From positions 1 to 41,669 of the forward strand of contig CACHTB010000009.1 of assembly GCA_902582735.1 (NCBI GenBank): a stretch of DNA of 41,669 bases. The letters run 5' to 3'. The first letter of the stretch is position 1, and each line of letters opens with the position of its first letter. The stretch is from an uncultured Pelagibacteraceae bacterium (lineage in GTDB: Bacteria > Pseudomonadota > Alphaproteobacteria > Pelagibacterales > Pelagibacteraceae). Below are positions 8,085-18,957 of this stretch, in pieces. Below the pieces are notes generated by a model that had not been told where the DNA came from, made no database searches, and saw nothing but the letters and a program-made list of their open reading frames with translations. A program made the position numbers and the translations under genes.

Positions 8085-8217
8085 AAATTACGTCAAAACT
8101 GCAAACTAAACTAACAAATGGTAAGGGGCGTTCTGTTGCCAGTTGCTCTTAAATTTGTAACATTATTCCTAAATAATCAAATCATAATTTAAGCAAATTT
8201 AAAGGTTATTATTAACT

Positions 8218-8319
8218 GTGAGCCGATTCATATTTATCTTTTTCTTTTTGTTTTCAAATCATTTATTTGCTGTAGAAAAGTATGAGAATGAAATTGGTTC
8301 TAGAAGCCTTGATTATTAA
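8218..8319 (+). pseudogene. Possible remnant of a secreted-protein gene (33 codons)
   Basis: A GTG-started ORF encodes a clean signal peptide (SRFIFIFFFLFSNHLFA) followed by only about 16 further residues before TAA, and two more stops in quick succession. A signal peptide with almost no mature protein suggests the 5' end of a truncated exported-protein gene, in keeping with the island content. It could also be chance, since AT-rich DNA easily gives Phe/Ile/Leu runs. Confidence 0.3.
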
Positions 8320-8331
8320 TGATAATAGAGA

Positions 8332-8359
8332 TCTGTTAAAAAGGCAGATACACTCTTAA
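8332..8359 (+). repeat. Right copy of lpd-3'-end direct repeat (attR-like)
   Basis: tctgttaaaaaggcagatacactcttaa aligns with the last 30 bases of lpd (5351-5380) with two small gaps and a few substitutions, including the same terminal cactcttaa. It is not in a coding frame here. Together the copies bracket 5381-8331. The most direct reading is a displaced or duplicated lpd end left by insertion of the island. Confidence 0.65.
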
Positions 8360-8360
8360 T

Positions 8361-8388
8361 ATATTTCATAATATCAATTATGAAATAT
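8361..8388. repeat. Perfect 12-bp inverted repeat over the priA start codon
   Basis: ATATTTCATAAT - ATCA - ATTATGAAATAT is a perfect inverted repeat with a 4-base loop. The priA ATG (8380-8382) lies in the right arm. In RNA this would pair the start codon into a hairpin; in DNA it could be an operator. No T-run follows, so it is not an intrinsic terminator. Seen directly; the regulatory role is inferred. Confidence 0.6.
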
Positions 8389-10335
8389 CCGATTTTATTA
8401 CCTAATATTTTTGATCATCCATTTACTTATGAAAGTGAAAGCAAATTAAATATTGGTGACTATGTGAATGTACCTTTTGGCTCAAAAACAATAACAGGTG
8501 TTGTATGGGATAAATTTGAGGAAAATAATAATAAAAACTTTAAAATTAAATCAATTAAAGAAAGATTAAATATTTTATCCTTAAAAAAACAAACCATAAA
8601 TTTTTTAAATTGGTTTTCATATTATAACCTTATTCCACTTGGTATGACGCTCAAGCTTCACTTTCTCAGTGGAAAAGCTATAGAAATGCAAAAAAAAGAA
8701 GAGTATCAAAAATATTCTAAAAAGTTCGGCAAACACCAATTTAATTTATCTAATGAGCAAATAAAAGCCTACAAAGAAATAATAAAAAAAGATGACAAAT
8801 TTAGAGTACACTTACTACAAGGCACAACTGGCTCAGGGAAGACAATTGTTTACTTTAATTCAATAAAAAAAATTCTTGATCAGGGAAAACAATCTTTAAT
8901 TTTATTACCAGAAATTGGTCTCACGGGAGAATTTGAAAAGAAATTTAAGAATTTTTTTGGTTTTGAGGCAGCTATTTGGCACTCAAAAATAACTCCAAAA
9001 ATGAAAAAAATTATTTGGAGTGGATTAGCGTCGGGTGAAATTAAAGTGGTTATTGGTGCAAGATCATCCTTATTTTTACCTTTTAAAGACTTGGGATTAA
9101 TTACCGTGGATGAAGAACATGATCAATCTTATAAACAAGATGAGGGTGTTATTTATAATGCAAGAGATATGGCGATTGCTCGTGCCAGTAATGAAAATAT
9201 ACCTATTAATTTAGTAACAGCTGTTCCATCTATAGAAACTTATGCAAATGTTAAAAATGAAAAATATTATCATTCAAGGTTGATAAAAAGATATAAGGAT
9301 GCAAAATTACCTAACCATCACATTATAGATCTAAACCAATACAAACTTGCAAAAAAGTCATTTATTTCATCGAAAACTTCAGAAAAAGTAAATGAACATC
9401 TTCTAAAAGGTGATCAAATACTTTTCTTTATCAATAGAAGAGGTTTTGCTCCGTACGTTTTATGTAAAAAATGTTTGAATGTATTTTCATGCCCAAATTG
9501 TTCAATCAATCTTGTTTATCATAAAAATAATAAAAAACTTCTCTGCCATTATTGTGGTTACACCTCTCACTTGAATAGAAAATGTAAAAAACAAGATAAC
9601 TGTGAATTTATTTTTAGTGGGCCAGGTGTTGAAAAAATTGCTGAGGAGGTAGAAATATTATTCCCAAACAAAAAAATAAATATTTTTTCAAGTGATACAA
9701 TGAATAAAGCCTCAGGAAAAAAAATTTTAGATAAAATTATTTCTGGAGAAATTAATATACTTATCGGAACCCAATTAATCTCAAAAGGTTTTCATTTTCC
9801 TAATTTAAATTGTATTGTTGTATTAGATATTGATTTAACTTCACAAGGACACGATCTAAGAAGCGCAGAGAAGAATTTACAACTATATCATCAACTTTCA
9901 GGTCGAGCAGGTCGAACAGGTAAGCCTGCAAATATTTATTTTCAAACCTTAAATTTAAAAACTGAAGTAATTGATCAAATAACTCATCAAGATCCATTTA
10001 AGTTTTTAGATCATGAATTAGAACTTCGTAAACAAAACAACCTCCCACCTTTTGAAAGATTTGTCTCATTAATTTTAACCTCAGAAGATGAAAAATTATT
10101 ATATGATCAAGCTTTAAAATTTAAAAATAAACTTGTTAGTAAAATTAGTGAAAAAATTCTTGGTCCTGTTAATGCGCCTGTGTTTAGAATTAAGAGAAAG
10201 TTTAGAAGCAGGCTCTTAATAAGAGCGAAGAAAAACAGCAACATTCAAAAAAAACTCAAAATGATCTTAAAAGAAATTAAATTTTCCAAAGGAATGAAAC
10301 TAACAGTTGATGTTGACCCAGTAAGCTTCAATTAG
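8380..10335 (+). CDS. priA: Primosomal protein N' (replication restart helicase PriA)
   Basis: Superfamily 2 DNA helicase that reloads the replisome at stalled forks. An N-terminal DNA-binding part (about 1-110) precedes Walker A GTTGSGKT (148-155) and a DEEH Walker B (244-247). Eight cysteines at about 362-408 (CKKC, CPNC, CHYC and KC...NC) form the two zinc sites that interrupt the helicase core. The QLISKGFHFPN and SGRAGRTGKP motifs of the second helicase lobe follow. At 651 residues it is shorter than the enterobacterial protein (~730), mainly in the N-terminal region, as is common in compact genomes. The ATG lies inside a perfect inverted repeat. The ATP synthase operon follows on the same strand. 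Confidence 0.95.
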   Translation: MKYPILLPNIFDHPFTYESESKLNIGDYVNVPFGSKTITGVVWDKFEENNNKNFKIKSIKERLNILSLKKQTINFLNWFSYYNLIPLGMTLKLHFLSGKAIEMQKKEEYQKYSKKFGKHQFNLSNEQIKAYKEIIKKDDKFRVHLLQGTTGSGKTIVYFNSIKKILDQGKQSLILLPEIGLTGEFEKKFKNFFGFEAAIWHSKITPKMKKIIWSGLASGEIKVVIGARSSLFLPFKDLGLITVDEEHDQSYKQDEGVIYNARDMAIARASNENIPINLVTAVPSIETYANVKNEKYYHSRLIKRYKDAKLPNHHIIDLNQYKLAKKSFISSKTSEKVNEHLLKGDQILFFINRRGFAPYVLCKKCLNVFSCPNCSINLVYHKNNKKLLCHYCGYTSHLNRKCKKQDNCEFIFSGPGVEKIAEEVEILFPNKKINIFSSDTMNKASGKKILDKIISGEINILIGTQLISKGFHFPNLNCIVVLDIDLTSQGHDLRSAEKNLQLYHQLSGRAGRTGKPANIYFQTLNLKTEVIDQITHQDPFKFLDHELELRKQNNLPPFERFVSLILTSEDEKLLYDQALKFKNKLVSKISEKILGPVNAPVFRIKRKFRSRLLIRAKKNSNIQKKLKMILKEIKFSKGMKLTVDVDPVSFN

Positions 10336-10370
10336 TCCACTAAATACATACATTTTTTAAAATCTGAGTC

Positions 10371-10399
10371 TTGAAGACTGATAATTGGTGTGTTAATTA
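10371..10399 (+). promoter_or_regulatory. Candidate sigma70 promoter of the atp operon
   Basis: TTGAAG (10371-10376), 17 bases, TAATTA (10394-10399), placed in the 94-base gap between priA and atpH. The -35 is good and the -10 is moderate. The predicted start near 10406 would give a short leader before atpH. Read-through from priA is equally possible. Confidence 0.35.
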
Positions 10400-10429
10400 A
10401 GCGAAATTTTTAATAAAACATCTTCATAT

Positions 10430-10996
10430 TTGAGAACTAAATTGACTAAAATTAATACTTCAGTGACATCAAATAACAGCTACTCTCAAGCTCTGTTTGA
10501 GTTATCATCTGAAAACAATGTTCTTTTAGAATTAGAAGAGCAAACCTCAGCTTTATTGAAATTAATAAAAACAAGTTCAGATTTTAGAGATTTGATTAAA
10601 AATCCGACAACAAAAAGTGATGATCTAATTAAGATAATGGATGAGATTGCAAATCAAAATAAATTTAATGGATTGTTAAAAAGATTTATCAGTTTTTTAA
10701 TTAAAAAGAGAAGATTTTTTTACGTTGAAAAAATATTTAACGATTATTTAGACGTATGTTCAAGATCTAGAGGAGAAATTAAAGCAGAACTTCTAGCTGC
10801 TAAAGAGTTAAATAAAAATGATATAGATAAAGTTAAAAACGAGTTAGCTGAAAATTTTGGCTCAAATATAAAATTAAACTATAAACATGATCCAAGTTTA
10901 ATTGGTGGTTTGGTTATTAAAGTAGGTAGTACTATGGTTGATACCTCCATTAAAAATAAATTACATCAAATACAAAAGCAAATGATAGAGGCATAA
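10430..10996 (+). CDS. atpH: F1-ATP synthase delta subunit
   Basis: Peripheral-stalk subunit that fixes the F1 alpha-beta hexamer to the Fo b subunits. It is recognised by the family pattern SYSQALFELSSEN near the N terminus, LIKKRRFFYVEKIFNDY in the middle, and the C-terminal block HDPSLIGGLVIKVGSTMVDTSIKNKL, which is very characteristic. The 188-residue length is normal. The frame has no early ATG: TTG at 10430 is one option, and a second TTG at 10442 has a GAG about seven bases upstream and may be the better start. The stop TAA is immediately followed by the atpA ATG. The Fo genes are not in the window, consistent with the split F1 and Fo operons usual in Alphaproteobacteria. Confidence 0.93.
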   Translation: MRTKLTKINTSVTSNNSYSQALFELSSENNVLLELEEQTSALLKLIKTSSDFRDLIKNPTTKSDDLIKIMDEIANQNKFNGLLKRFISFLIKKRRFFYVEKIFNDYLDVCSRSRGEIKAELLAAKELNKNDIDKVKNELAENFGSNIKLNYKHDPSLIGGLVIKVGSTMVDTSIKNKLHQIQKQMIEA

Positions 10997-12532
10997 ATGG
11001 AAATAAATCCTTCAGAAGTAACTAAGATTTTAAAAGAACAAATAAAACAATTTGGAGACAAAGCTGAAGTTTCGGAAGTTGGACAAGTATTATCTGTAGG
11101 CGATGGTATTGCAAGAATTTACGGTCTAGATAATGTTCAAGCTGGAGAAATGGTTGAGTTTTCAGATGGATCAAAAGGTATGGCACTAAACCTTGAAAGC
11201 GAAAATGTGGGTGTTGTAATTTTTGGTGATGATAGAGCCGTTAAAGAAGGCGATACAGTTAAAAGAACAGGAGCTATTGTTGATACTCCAGTTGGAAAAG
11301 AACTTCTAGGAAGAGTCGTTGACGGTTTAGGAAACCCGATAGATGGCAAAGGTGCTCTAGATAAAGGTATTAAGAAAAGTAGGGTTGAGGTAAAAGCGCC
11401 TGGAATTATTCCAAGAAAATCTGTTAGTGAACCTATGCAAACAGGTTTAAAATCAATCGACAGTTTGGTTCCAATTGGAAGGGGTCAGAGAGAATTAATC
11501 ATTGGAGACAGACAAACTGGAAAAACTGCAGTTGCAATTGATGCAATTATCAACCAAAAAAAAATTAATGAGTCTGGCGATGAAAAACAAAAACTTTATT
11601 GTATTTATGTTGCCATTGGTCAAAAAAGATCAACTGTAAGACAAATTGAAAAGACTTTAGAGGAAGCTGGAGCCATGGAGTATACAACTATTGTTGCTGC
11701 AACCGCTTCTGATGCTGCCCCTCTTCAATTTCTGGCACCATATACAGGATGTGCAATGGGAGAATACTTTAGAGATAATGGAATGCACGCATTAATTATT
11801 TATGATGACTTATCAAAACAAGCAGTTGCCTATAGACAAATGTCTCTGTTATTAAGAAGACCTCCAGGAAGAGAAGCTTACCCAGGAGATGTATTTTATT
11901 TACATAGTAGATTATTAGAGAGAGCCGCAAAACTAGGAGATGATCATGGTGGCGGATCATTGACAGCACTTCCAATAATTGAAACTCAGGGTGGAGACGT
12001 ATCTGCTTTTATTCCAACAAATGTAATATCAATTACAGACGGGCAAATTTTTCTTGAAACAGAGCTATTCAATCAAGGAATTAGACCCGCAATAAACGTT
12101 GGTCTGTCAGTTTCAAGAGTAGGGTCTTCTGCTCAAACTAAAGCAATGAAAAAAGTTTCTGGATCAATGAAACTAGAGCTGGCTCAATACAGGGAGATGG
12201 CAGCTTTTGCACAGTTTGGTTCTGATTTAGATGCTGCTACTCAAAAACTTTTGAATAGAGGTTCAAAACTAACCGAACTTTTAAAACAGAAGCAGTATTC
12301 ACCCATGACAGTTGCTGAGCAGGTTATATCAGTATTTTGTGGTGTAAAAGGACATTTAGATGAAATTGAACAAAAAGATATTGCAACATTTGAGACTAAA
12401 ATTATTGAAAAATGTAGATCTGAAAAACCTGAAATAATAGACTTTATTAATTCATCAGGAAAACTTGATGAAGATAACGAAAAAGTATTAACAGAATTAA
12501 TTTCGGATTTGAAAAAAACTTTTAACTCATAA
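10997..12532 (+). CDS. atpA: F1-ATP synthase alpha subunit
   Basis: Non-catalytic nucleotide-binding subunit of the F1 hexamer. It carries Walker A GDRQTGKT, the [23 protein letters not shown] region of the alpha/beta family, the arginine-finger-region signature [17 protein letters not shown], and the C-terminal helical domain. Its 511 residues are standard. It starts directly after the atpH stop and is separated from atpG by 3 bases, so expression is tightly coupled across the operon. No missing key residue was seen. Confidence 0.98.
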   Translation: MEINPSEVTKILKEQIKQFGDKAEVSEVGQVLSVGDGIARIYGLDNVQAGEMVEFSDGSKGMALNLESENVGVVIFGDDRAVKEGDTVKRTGAIVDTPVGKELLGRVVDGLGNPIDGKGALDKGIKKSRVEVKAPGIIPRKSVSEPMQTGLKSIDSLVPIGRGQRELIIGDRQTGKTAVAIDAIINQKKINESGDEKQKLYCIYVAIGQKRSTVRQIEKTLEEAGAMEYTTIVAATASDAAPLQFLAPYTGCAMGEYFRDNGMHALIIYDDLSKQAVAYRQMSLLLRRPPGREAYPGDVFYLHSRLLERAAKLGDDHGGGSLTALPIIETQGGDVSAFIPTNVISITDGQIFLETELFNQGIRPAINVGLSVSRVGSSAQTKAMKKVSGSMKLELAQYREMAAFAQFGSDLDAATQKLLNRGSKLTELLKQKQYSPMTVAEQVISVFCGVKGHLDEIEQKDIATFETKIIEKCRSEKPEIIDFINSSGKLDEDNEKVLTELISDLKKTFNS

Positions 12533-12535
12533 AAA

Positions 12536-14831
<2,296 letters not shown>

Positions 14832-14832
<1 letters not shown>

Positions 14833-15230
14833 TGAGTGAAGGTTTTAATTTAGATATTGTTAATCCTGAAAAATCTTTTCTTTCAAAAGAAAATGTTTCA
14901 GAAGTAGTTGTTCCTGCTTATGAGGGTGAAATGGGAATTTTAAAGGACCATATACCAATTATCTCATTTTTAAAACCTGGTATCATAAAAGTTATTTCTA
15001 GCTCTGAGGAACATAATTTTTATGTTGAAGACGGTATTGTTGAATTTAAAGATAATACTTTATCTATTTTAACAAGCTCAATTTTTGACATTAAAAATGC
15101 GAATAAAAAACATGTTTCAGATGAAATCCAAAAAACCGAAAAAGAGTTAAATAAAGATGATTTAAATGATCAAAAAAGATTTTTGTTAAATCATAAAGTC
15201 GAAATTTTAAAATCTATAAGTATTAATTAA
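14832..15230 (+). CDS. atpC: F1-ATP synthase epsilon subunit
   Basis: Regulatory rotor subunit that couples gamma to the c-ring and can inhibit ATP hydrolysis. The N-terminal beta-sandwich is recognised by FNLDIVNPEKSFLSKENVSEVVVPAYEGEMGILKDHIPII and FYVEDGIVEFKDNTLSIL. A helical C-terminal part follows (about 85-132), close to full length. Its 132 residues are normal. It is the last gene of atpHAGDC. Its 3' end overlaps the 3' end of the convergent rppH by 8 bases, and no terminator hairpin is visible between them. Confidence 0.95.
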
Positions 15231-15699
15231 TAACCTTTTCAACTTCTTTCTGTATTTCTTCATAAACATGAAGTTTAAAATCTACAACTGTATCAGTAAT
15301 CTTACTTAATTCTTCCCATTTCCAATCTAAAAATTCAGGATATTTTGTTTTAATATTTATTTCTTCATCATTTCCAATAAATTTTACAATAAACCATTTT
15401 TGTCTTTGACCTTTATATTTGCCCTTCCAAATTATTCCGAGCAAATTCTCAGGTAAATAATAGGTTGTAAAACCATCTATTTCTTTAATTAATTTCACAG
15501 ATTTTATACTTGTCTCTTCTTCTAGCTCTCTTAAAGCTGCTTTTAGATTGTCTTCACCTTTGTCGATACCTCCCTGAGGCATTTGCCAAAAATTTTTTGG
15601 ATTATCAATTCTTTTTGCTAAAAAAACTTTATTTTCTTTATTTAATACTACTATTCCCACTCCACTTCTAAGTGGCAACTTTTTAAATTTTTCTTGCAT
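15223..15699 (-). CDS. rppH: RNA pyrophosphohydrolase (Nudix)
   Basis: Nudix hydrolase that converts 5'-triphosphate RNA ends to monophosphate and so starts mRNA decay; it may also act on dinucleoside polyphosphates. The Nudix box is complete at residues 43-65: GGIDKGED...RELEEET. The family features LPLRSGVGIVVLNKENKVFLAKR, FWQMPQGGIDKGED and QKWFIVKF are typical of RppH/NudH. The 158 residues match. It is the last gene of the minus-strand operon, starting one base after the ctpA stop. Its stop overlaps atpC by 8 bases in the opposite direction. Confidence 0.93.
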   Translation of the reverse strand: MQEKFKKLPLRSGVGIVVLNKENKVFLAKRIDNPKNFWQMPQGGIDKGEDNLKAALRELEEETSIKSVKLIKEIDGFTTYYLPENLLGIIWKGKYKGQRQKWFIVKFIGNDEEINIKTKYPEFLDWKWEELSKITDTVVDFKLHVYEEIQKEVEKVIN

Positions 15700-15700
15700 T

Positions 15701-16843
15701 TTAACCGTTAAGTAATTTTAACGCGTAATCAAGTTGATTGTCAGTATCAGTATTTATTCTAAAATCATCTGACCCTTCAGCGATTTCTATATCAGGTGTA
15801 ACGCCTACTTGAGAAATTGATTTTCCAGATGGTAAATAATATTTTGAAACAGTAAGTCTTATAGCTCCATCATTTTTCAATGGAATAATAGATTGAACAG
15901 ATCCCTTGCCATACGTGCTTTCGCCTACTAATACTGCTCTCTTGTGATCTTGAAGAGCACCTGCAACTATTTCAGATGCGGATGCAGAGCCATAGTTGAT
16001 AAGCACAATCATAGTTTCTCCATTTAAAACGTCCCCTCTCTTTGCAAACCATTTTCTATTTTCGAATTTTCTTTTACTTTTGGTTGAAACTATTTCCCCA
16101 TTTTCAAGAAAGAAATCAGAGATTTTTATAGCTTGAGAAAGTAATCCACCTGGATTATTTCTTAGGTCTAAAATATAATTTTTAACTTTCCCACTTTTTT
16201 TAAACTCTTTTATTTTATCCTCAATTTGATCACTACTATTTTCATTGAAGGATGTAAGCCTAATATATCCCGTTCTATCGTCAATGATTTCAGATTTAAC
16301 AGAAGCTACTTTTATAATGTCTCTTGTAATAACAAAAGTTAATGCTTTTTTTTCACCAACTCTTCTAACTGTTATTTCTATATCAGTTCCAACAGGACCT
16401 CTCATTAAATCTACAGCTTCCATTAAAGACTTGCCCTGAACTTGTATATCGTTGATTTTTACGATGTAATCGCCTGCCTTAATTCCAACTTTAGTAGCTG
16501 GGGAATTGTCTATTGGTGAAATTACTTTTACAACGCCTGCTTCCATGCCTACTTCGATCCCCAAACCTCCAAATTCTCCACTTGTTTCGGTTTGCATATT
16601 TTCAAATGAGTCTGGAGACATATATGCAGAGTAAGGATCTAAAGATTGCAATACACCATTTATAGCGGCATCCATCGCATCACTTTGATTTACATCTTCA
16701 ACATATTCTTTATTAATTTTATCGAGTACTTCACTGAAAAGATCTATTTTTTTATAAATATCATCTTCGTTTGCAGATTTTGAAATTGTCGAAAAATTAC
16801 AAATTAAAATAATTATTAATAAATTTTTAATTTTAAATCTCAT
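15701..16843 (-). CDS. ctpA: C-terminal processing protease (S41 family)
   Basis: Periplasmic serine peptidase with a Ser-Lys dyad that trims C termini of exported proteins. A signal peptide (hydrophobic to about residue 22) is followed by an N-terminal helical part, a PDZ domain (about 92-162; GGLGIEVGME...GDYIVKINDIQV) and the protease core. The core carries the active Ser in GSASASEIVAGAL (about 285-297) and the Lys in STYGKGSVQS (Lys313). YILDLRNNPGG is a further family mark. Its 380 residues are normal. It starts inside the stop of rsfS (ATGA overlap of 4 bases), and rppH follows at once. Confidence 0.95.
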   Translation of the reverse strand: MRFKIKNLLIIILICNFSTISKSANEDDIYKKIDLFSEVLDKINKEYVEDVNQSDAMDAAINGVLQSLDPYSAYMSPDSFENMQTETSGEFGGLGIEVGMEAGVVKVISPIDNSPATKVGIKAGDYIVKINDIQVQGKSLMEAVDLMRGPVGTDIEITVRRVGEKKALTFVITRDIIKVASVKSEIIDDRTGYIRLTSFNENSSDQIEDKIKEFKKSGKVKNYILDLRNNPGGLLSQAIKISDFFLENGEIVSTKSKRKFENRKWFAKRGDVLNGETMIVLINYGSASASEIVAGALQDHKRAVLVGESTYGKGSVQSIIPLKNDGAIRLTVSKYYLPSGKSISQVGVTPDIEIAEGSDDFRINTDTDNQLDYALKLLNG

Positions 16844-17190
16844 ATAATTAATTTCTCTTTAGGTATTAATTCAGACCACATTTTTTCTAATTCGTAAAAT
16901 TTCCTTTTTTCAGGATTAAAAATGTGAACAATTAAATCAATTCCATCAACTAACTTCCAATCGTTACTTTCTTTACCTTCAATTTTACAATTTTGAATTC
17001 CACTTTTCTTAAATTTTTCAAAAACTTGCTCTGATAAAGCTTGAATATGTCTCGATGAAGTTCCACTTGCTATAATCATATAATCAGCTATTGATGATTT
17101 ACCTTCAAGATCAATGGAAACTATATCTGTTGCTTTGTTAAAATCTAGTGTATCGATTATATCACTTTTTAAACTGGAGATTTTATCCAT
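16840..17190 (-). CDS. rsfS: Ribosomal silencing factor RsfS
   Basis: Small protein that binds ribosomal protein L14 on the large subunit and blocks subunit joining when cells stop growing. The family pattern is clear: DIVSIDLEGKSSIADYMIIASGTSSRHIQALSEQV, then a basic block KIEGKESNDWKLVDGIDLIVHIF and FYELEKMW. Its 116 residues are normal. The nadD-rsfS order is highly conserved in bacteria and supports the call. It overlaps ctpA by 4 bases and is separated from nadD by 17 bases. Confidence 0.94.
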   Translation of the reverse strand: MDKISSLKSDIIDTLDFNKATDIVSIDLEGKSSIADYMIIASGTSSRHIQALSEQVFEKFKKSGIQNCKIEGKESNDWKLVDGIDLIVHIFNPEKRKFYELEKMWSELIPKEKLII

Positions 17191-17207
17191 TAATTAAATT
17201 TAGAGTA

Positions 17208-17738
17208 TCAAATTTTTCTTAATTGAGAAGATGAAATTTTGACTTTATTAAATTTAATAAATTCAAGGCTTTTCCTATTATATTTTTTATAAACAGGGGA
17301 TTTAGTGGCTTTGGTTTTATAACCATCTCTATCAAAAACTATTATTTTACATATCTTTAAAATTTCTTTGTAATTTTTCCACCTATGAAAATTAATCAAA
17401 TTATCAGCACCAATAATAAAATATAATTCATTGGATTTTTTTTTTAAAAATTTTATTAAATGAACGGTTTTATTAGATTTAATTTTTTTTTCATAAAACT
17501 TAACCTCTATAAATTTATTCTTTAAATTTATTTTTCTAGCAAAAGCTATTCTTTTATTTATATTAATTAAACTTTTAACTTTGAAAGGACTCTTGCTTGT
17601 TATTGCCCATATAATTTTATCAAGTTTTAATTTTTTTTTTGCAACTTTGCTAATTTTAATATGACCGATGTGAGCGGGATCAAATGTTCCACCAAGAATG
17701 CCAATTCTTTTTTTACTTTCTAATTTGGCCTGAACCAT
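17208..17738 (-). CDS. nadD: Nicotinate-nucleotide adenylyltransferase
   Basis: Makes nicotinate adenine dinucleotide from NaMN and ATP, a late step of NAD synthesis. The nucleotidyltransferase signature GGTFDPAHIGH (about 15-25) and the second motif near the C terminus (VKISSSQLRK, the ISxTxxR region) are present. FIIGADNLINFHRWKNYKEI is typical of NadD. At 176 residues it is slightly short (family about 190-215). The ATG overlaps the 3' end of proA by 26 bases, which is long for this genome; I see no better downstream start, because the catalytic loop begins by residue 12. Confidence 0.93.
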   Translation of the reverse strand: MVQAKLESKKRIGILGGTFDPAHIGHIKISKVAKKKLKLDKIIWAITSKSPFKVKSLININKRIAFARKINLKNKFIEVKFYEKKIKSNKTVHLIKFLKKKSNELYFIIGADNLINFHRWKNYKEILKICKIIVFDRDGYKTKATKSPVYKKYNRKSLEFIKFNKVKISSSQLRKI

Positions 17739-18957
17739 ATATTTCGTATTTATAACTTACAAGTTGGTTGAGACCAACAGGCCCTCTGGGAGGTAATTTG
17801 TTTGTTGAAATTCCAACTTCTCCACCAAATCCAAATTCACCTCCGTCTGCAAATTGTGTAGAAGAATTTTGAATTGCTATAGAGCTATTTACACTTTTTA
17901 TAAAAAATTTTGCTGTATTGTTATTATTCGTGATAATAGCATCTGTATGCATTGTTCCATAATTGTTTATATGCTCAATAGCTTCTAAAATATTTTGAAC
18001 AACTTTGACTGATATTTTTGATGATAAATGTTCAGTGGACCAAGTTTTATTATTTGCTATTAACGTTTTTCCAGAAAAATTTTTTTTTATAGTTTTATCA
18101 CCATAAATCTTGCAACCATTTTTTGTTAACTCTTCTAATATCTCATTGATATTTTTTAGTTTATTCTTGTGTATCAATAGGGTTTCTGTGGCGCCACAAA
18201 TACTCGTGTTTCTCATTTTTGCATTTTTAACAATTTTTTTTGTCATATTTAAATTTGCGTCCTTATCTATGTAAGTATGACAAATACCTTCCAAATGACC
18301 TATTACCGCAACATTAGATAATTCTTGAACTTTCTTGACTAAATTTTTACCTCCCCTTGGTATTACTACATCGATATATTGACTCATTTTTGAGAGCATA
18401 AAATCCACAAGTTTCCTATCTTTCTTTTCAATAAATTGAACAAAATTTTTATTTATTTTGTGTTTAGCTAAAGAAGTTCGAAAATAGTTAGCTAAAATTT
18501 TATTGGTAAAATAAGCTTCTGATCCCCCTCTTAAAATGACACAATTTCCAGATTTGAAGCATAAAGTCGATACATCTGCAGTAACATTTGGCCTGCTCTC
18601 ATAAATCACCCCAATAACTCCAATTGGTATGCTCACTTTTTTAATTTTTAACCCATTAGGTCTTGTCCACTTGTTTAATTCGTAATTGACTGGATCTTTT
18701 AATTTTATAACAGTTTTAATTGCTTCTATTATTGAATTAAGTTTCTCATTGTCAAGCTCTAGCCTATTAATTAAATTTTCCTTAAGGCCTTTTTTCTTTG
18801 CGAATCTTAAATCTTTTAAATTTTCTAGTAGAATTTTATTTTTATTTTTAAAAATTAATTTTACAAAACTTTTAAGGACATTATTTTTAATTTTAGTATC
18901 TATAATTTTATGTGCTTTTTTTGAATTTTGTCCTAATTTTATTAAATATTTACTCAT
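17713..18957 (-). CDS. proA: Gamma-glutamyl phosphate reductase
   Basis: NADPH-dependent second enzyme of proline synthesis, reducing gamma-glutamyl phosphate to glutamate semialdehyde. It belongs to the aldehyde dehydrogenase fold. The landmarks PIGVIGVIYESRPNVTADVSTLCFKSGN, ILRGGSEA and the catalytic cysteine in RNTSICGATETLL are intact, and the C-terminal GGEFGFGGEVGISTNKLPPRGPVGLN is diagnostic. Its 414 residues are normal. proB lies immediately upstream with a one-base TAATG overlap, and nadD starts inside the 3' end. Together with proB it forms the usual proBA pair. Confidence 0.96.
   Translation of the reverse strand: MSKYLIKLGQNSKKAHKIIDTKIKNNVLKSFVKLIFKNKNKILLENLKDLRFAKKKGLKENLINRLELDNEKLNSIIEAIKTVIKLKDPVNYELNKWTRPNGLKIKKVSIPIGVIGVIYESRPNVTADVSTLCFKSGNCVILRGGSEAYFTNKILANYFRTSLAKHKINKNFVQFIEKKDRKLVDFMLSKMSQYIDVVIPRGGKNLVKKVQELSNVAVIGHLEGICHTYIDKDANLNMTKKIVKNAKMRNTSICGATETLLIHKNKLKNINEILEELTKNGCKIYGDKTIKKNFSGKTLIANNKTWSTEHLSSKISVKVVQNILEAIEHINNYGTMHTDAIITNNNNTAKFFIKSVNSSIAIQNSSTQFADGGEFGFGGEVGISTNKLPPRGPVGLNQLVSYKYEIYGSGQIRK

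Larger units (their letters stand above)
8043..8379. other. Noncoding right flank of the island
   Basis: This 337-base gap between the poly-Lys membrane protein and priA contains, in order: an intrinsic terminator (8056-8084); a stretch with a possible 24-codon ORF (8118-8192) that I do not call; a short signal-peptide-like ORF (8218-8319) that may be a gene remnant; the degenerate lpd-end repeat (8332-8359); and a perfect 12-bp inverted repeat over the priA start (8361-8388). Its contents look like debris from past insertions or deletions. Confidence 0.55.

Noticed and set aside
8118..8192. Short ORF MVRGVLLPVALKFVTLF... (24 codons)
   Set aside because: It is hydrophobic but very short, without clear ribosome binding site or neighbour logic. 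Not enough to call a gene.
10368..10380. Inverted repeat AGTCTT-G-AAGACT between priA and atpH
   Set aside because: Loop is too small for the full stem and no T-run follows; not a convincing terminator.
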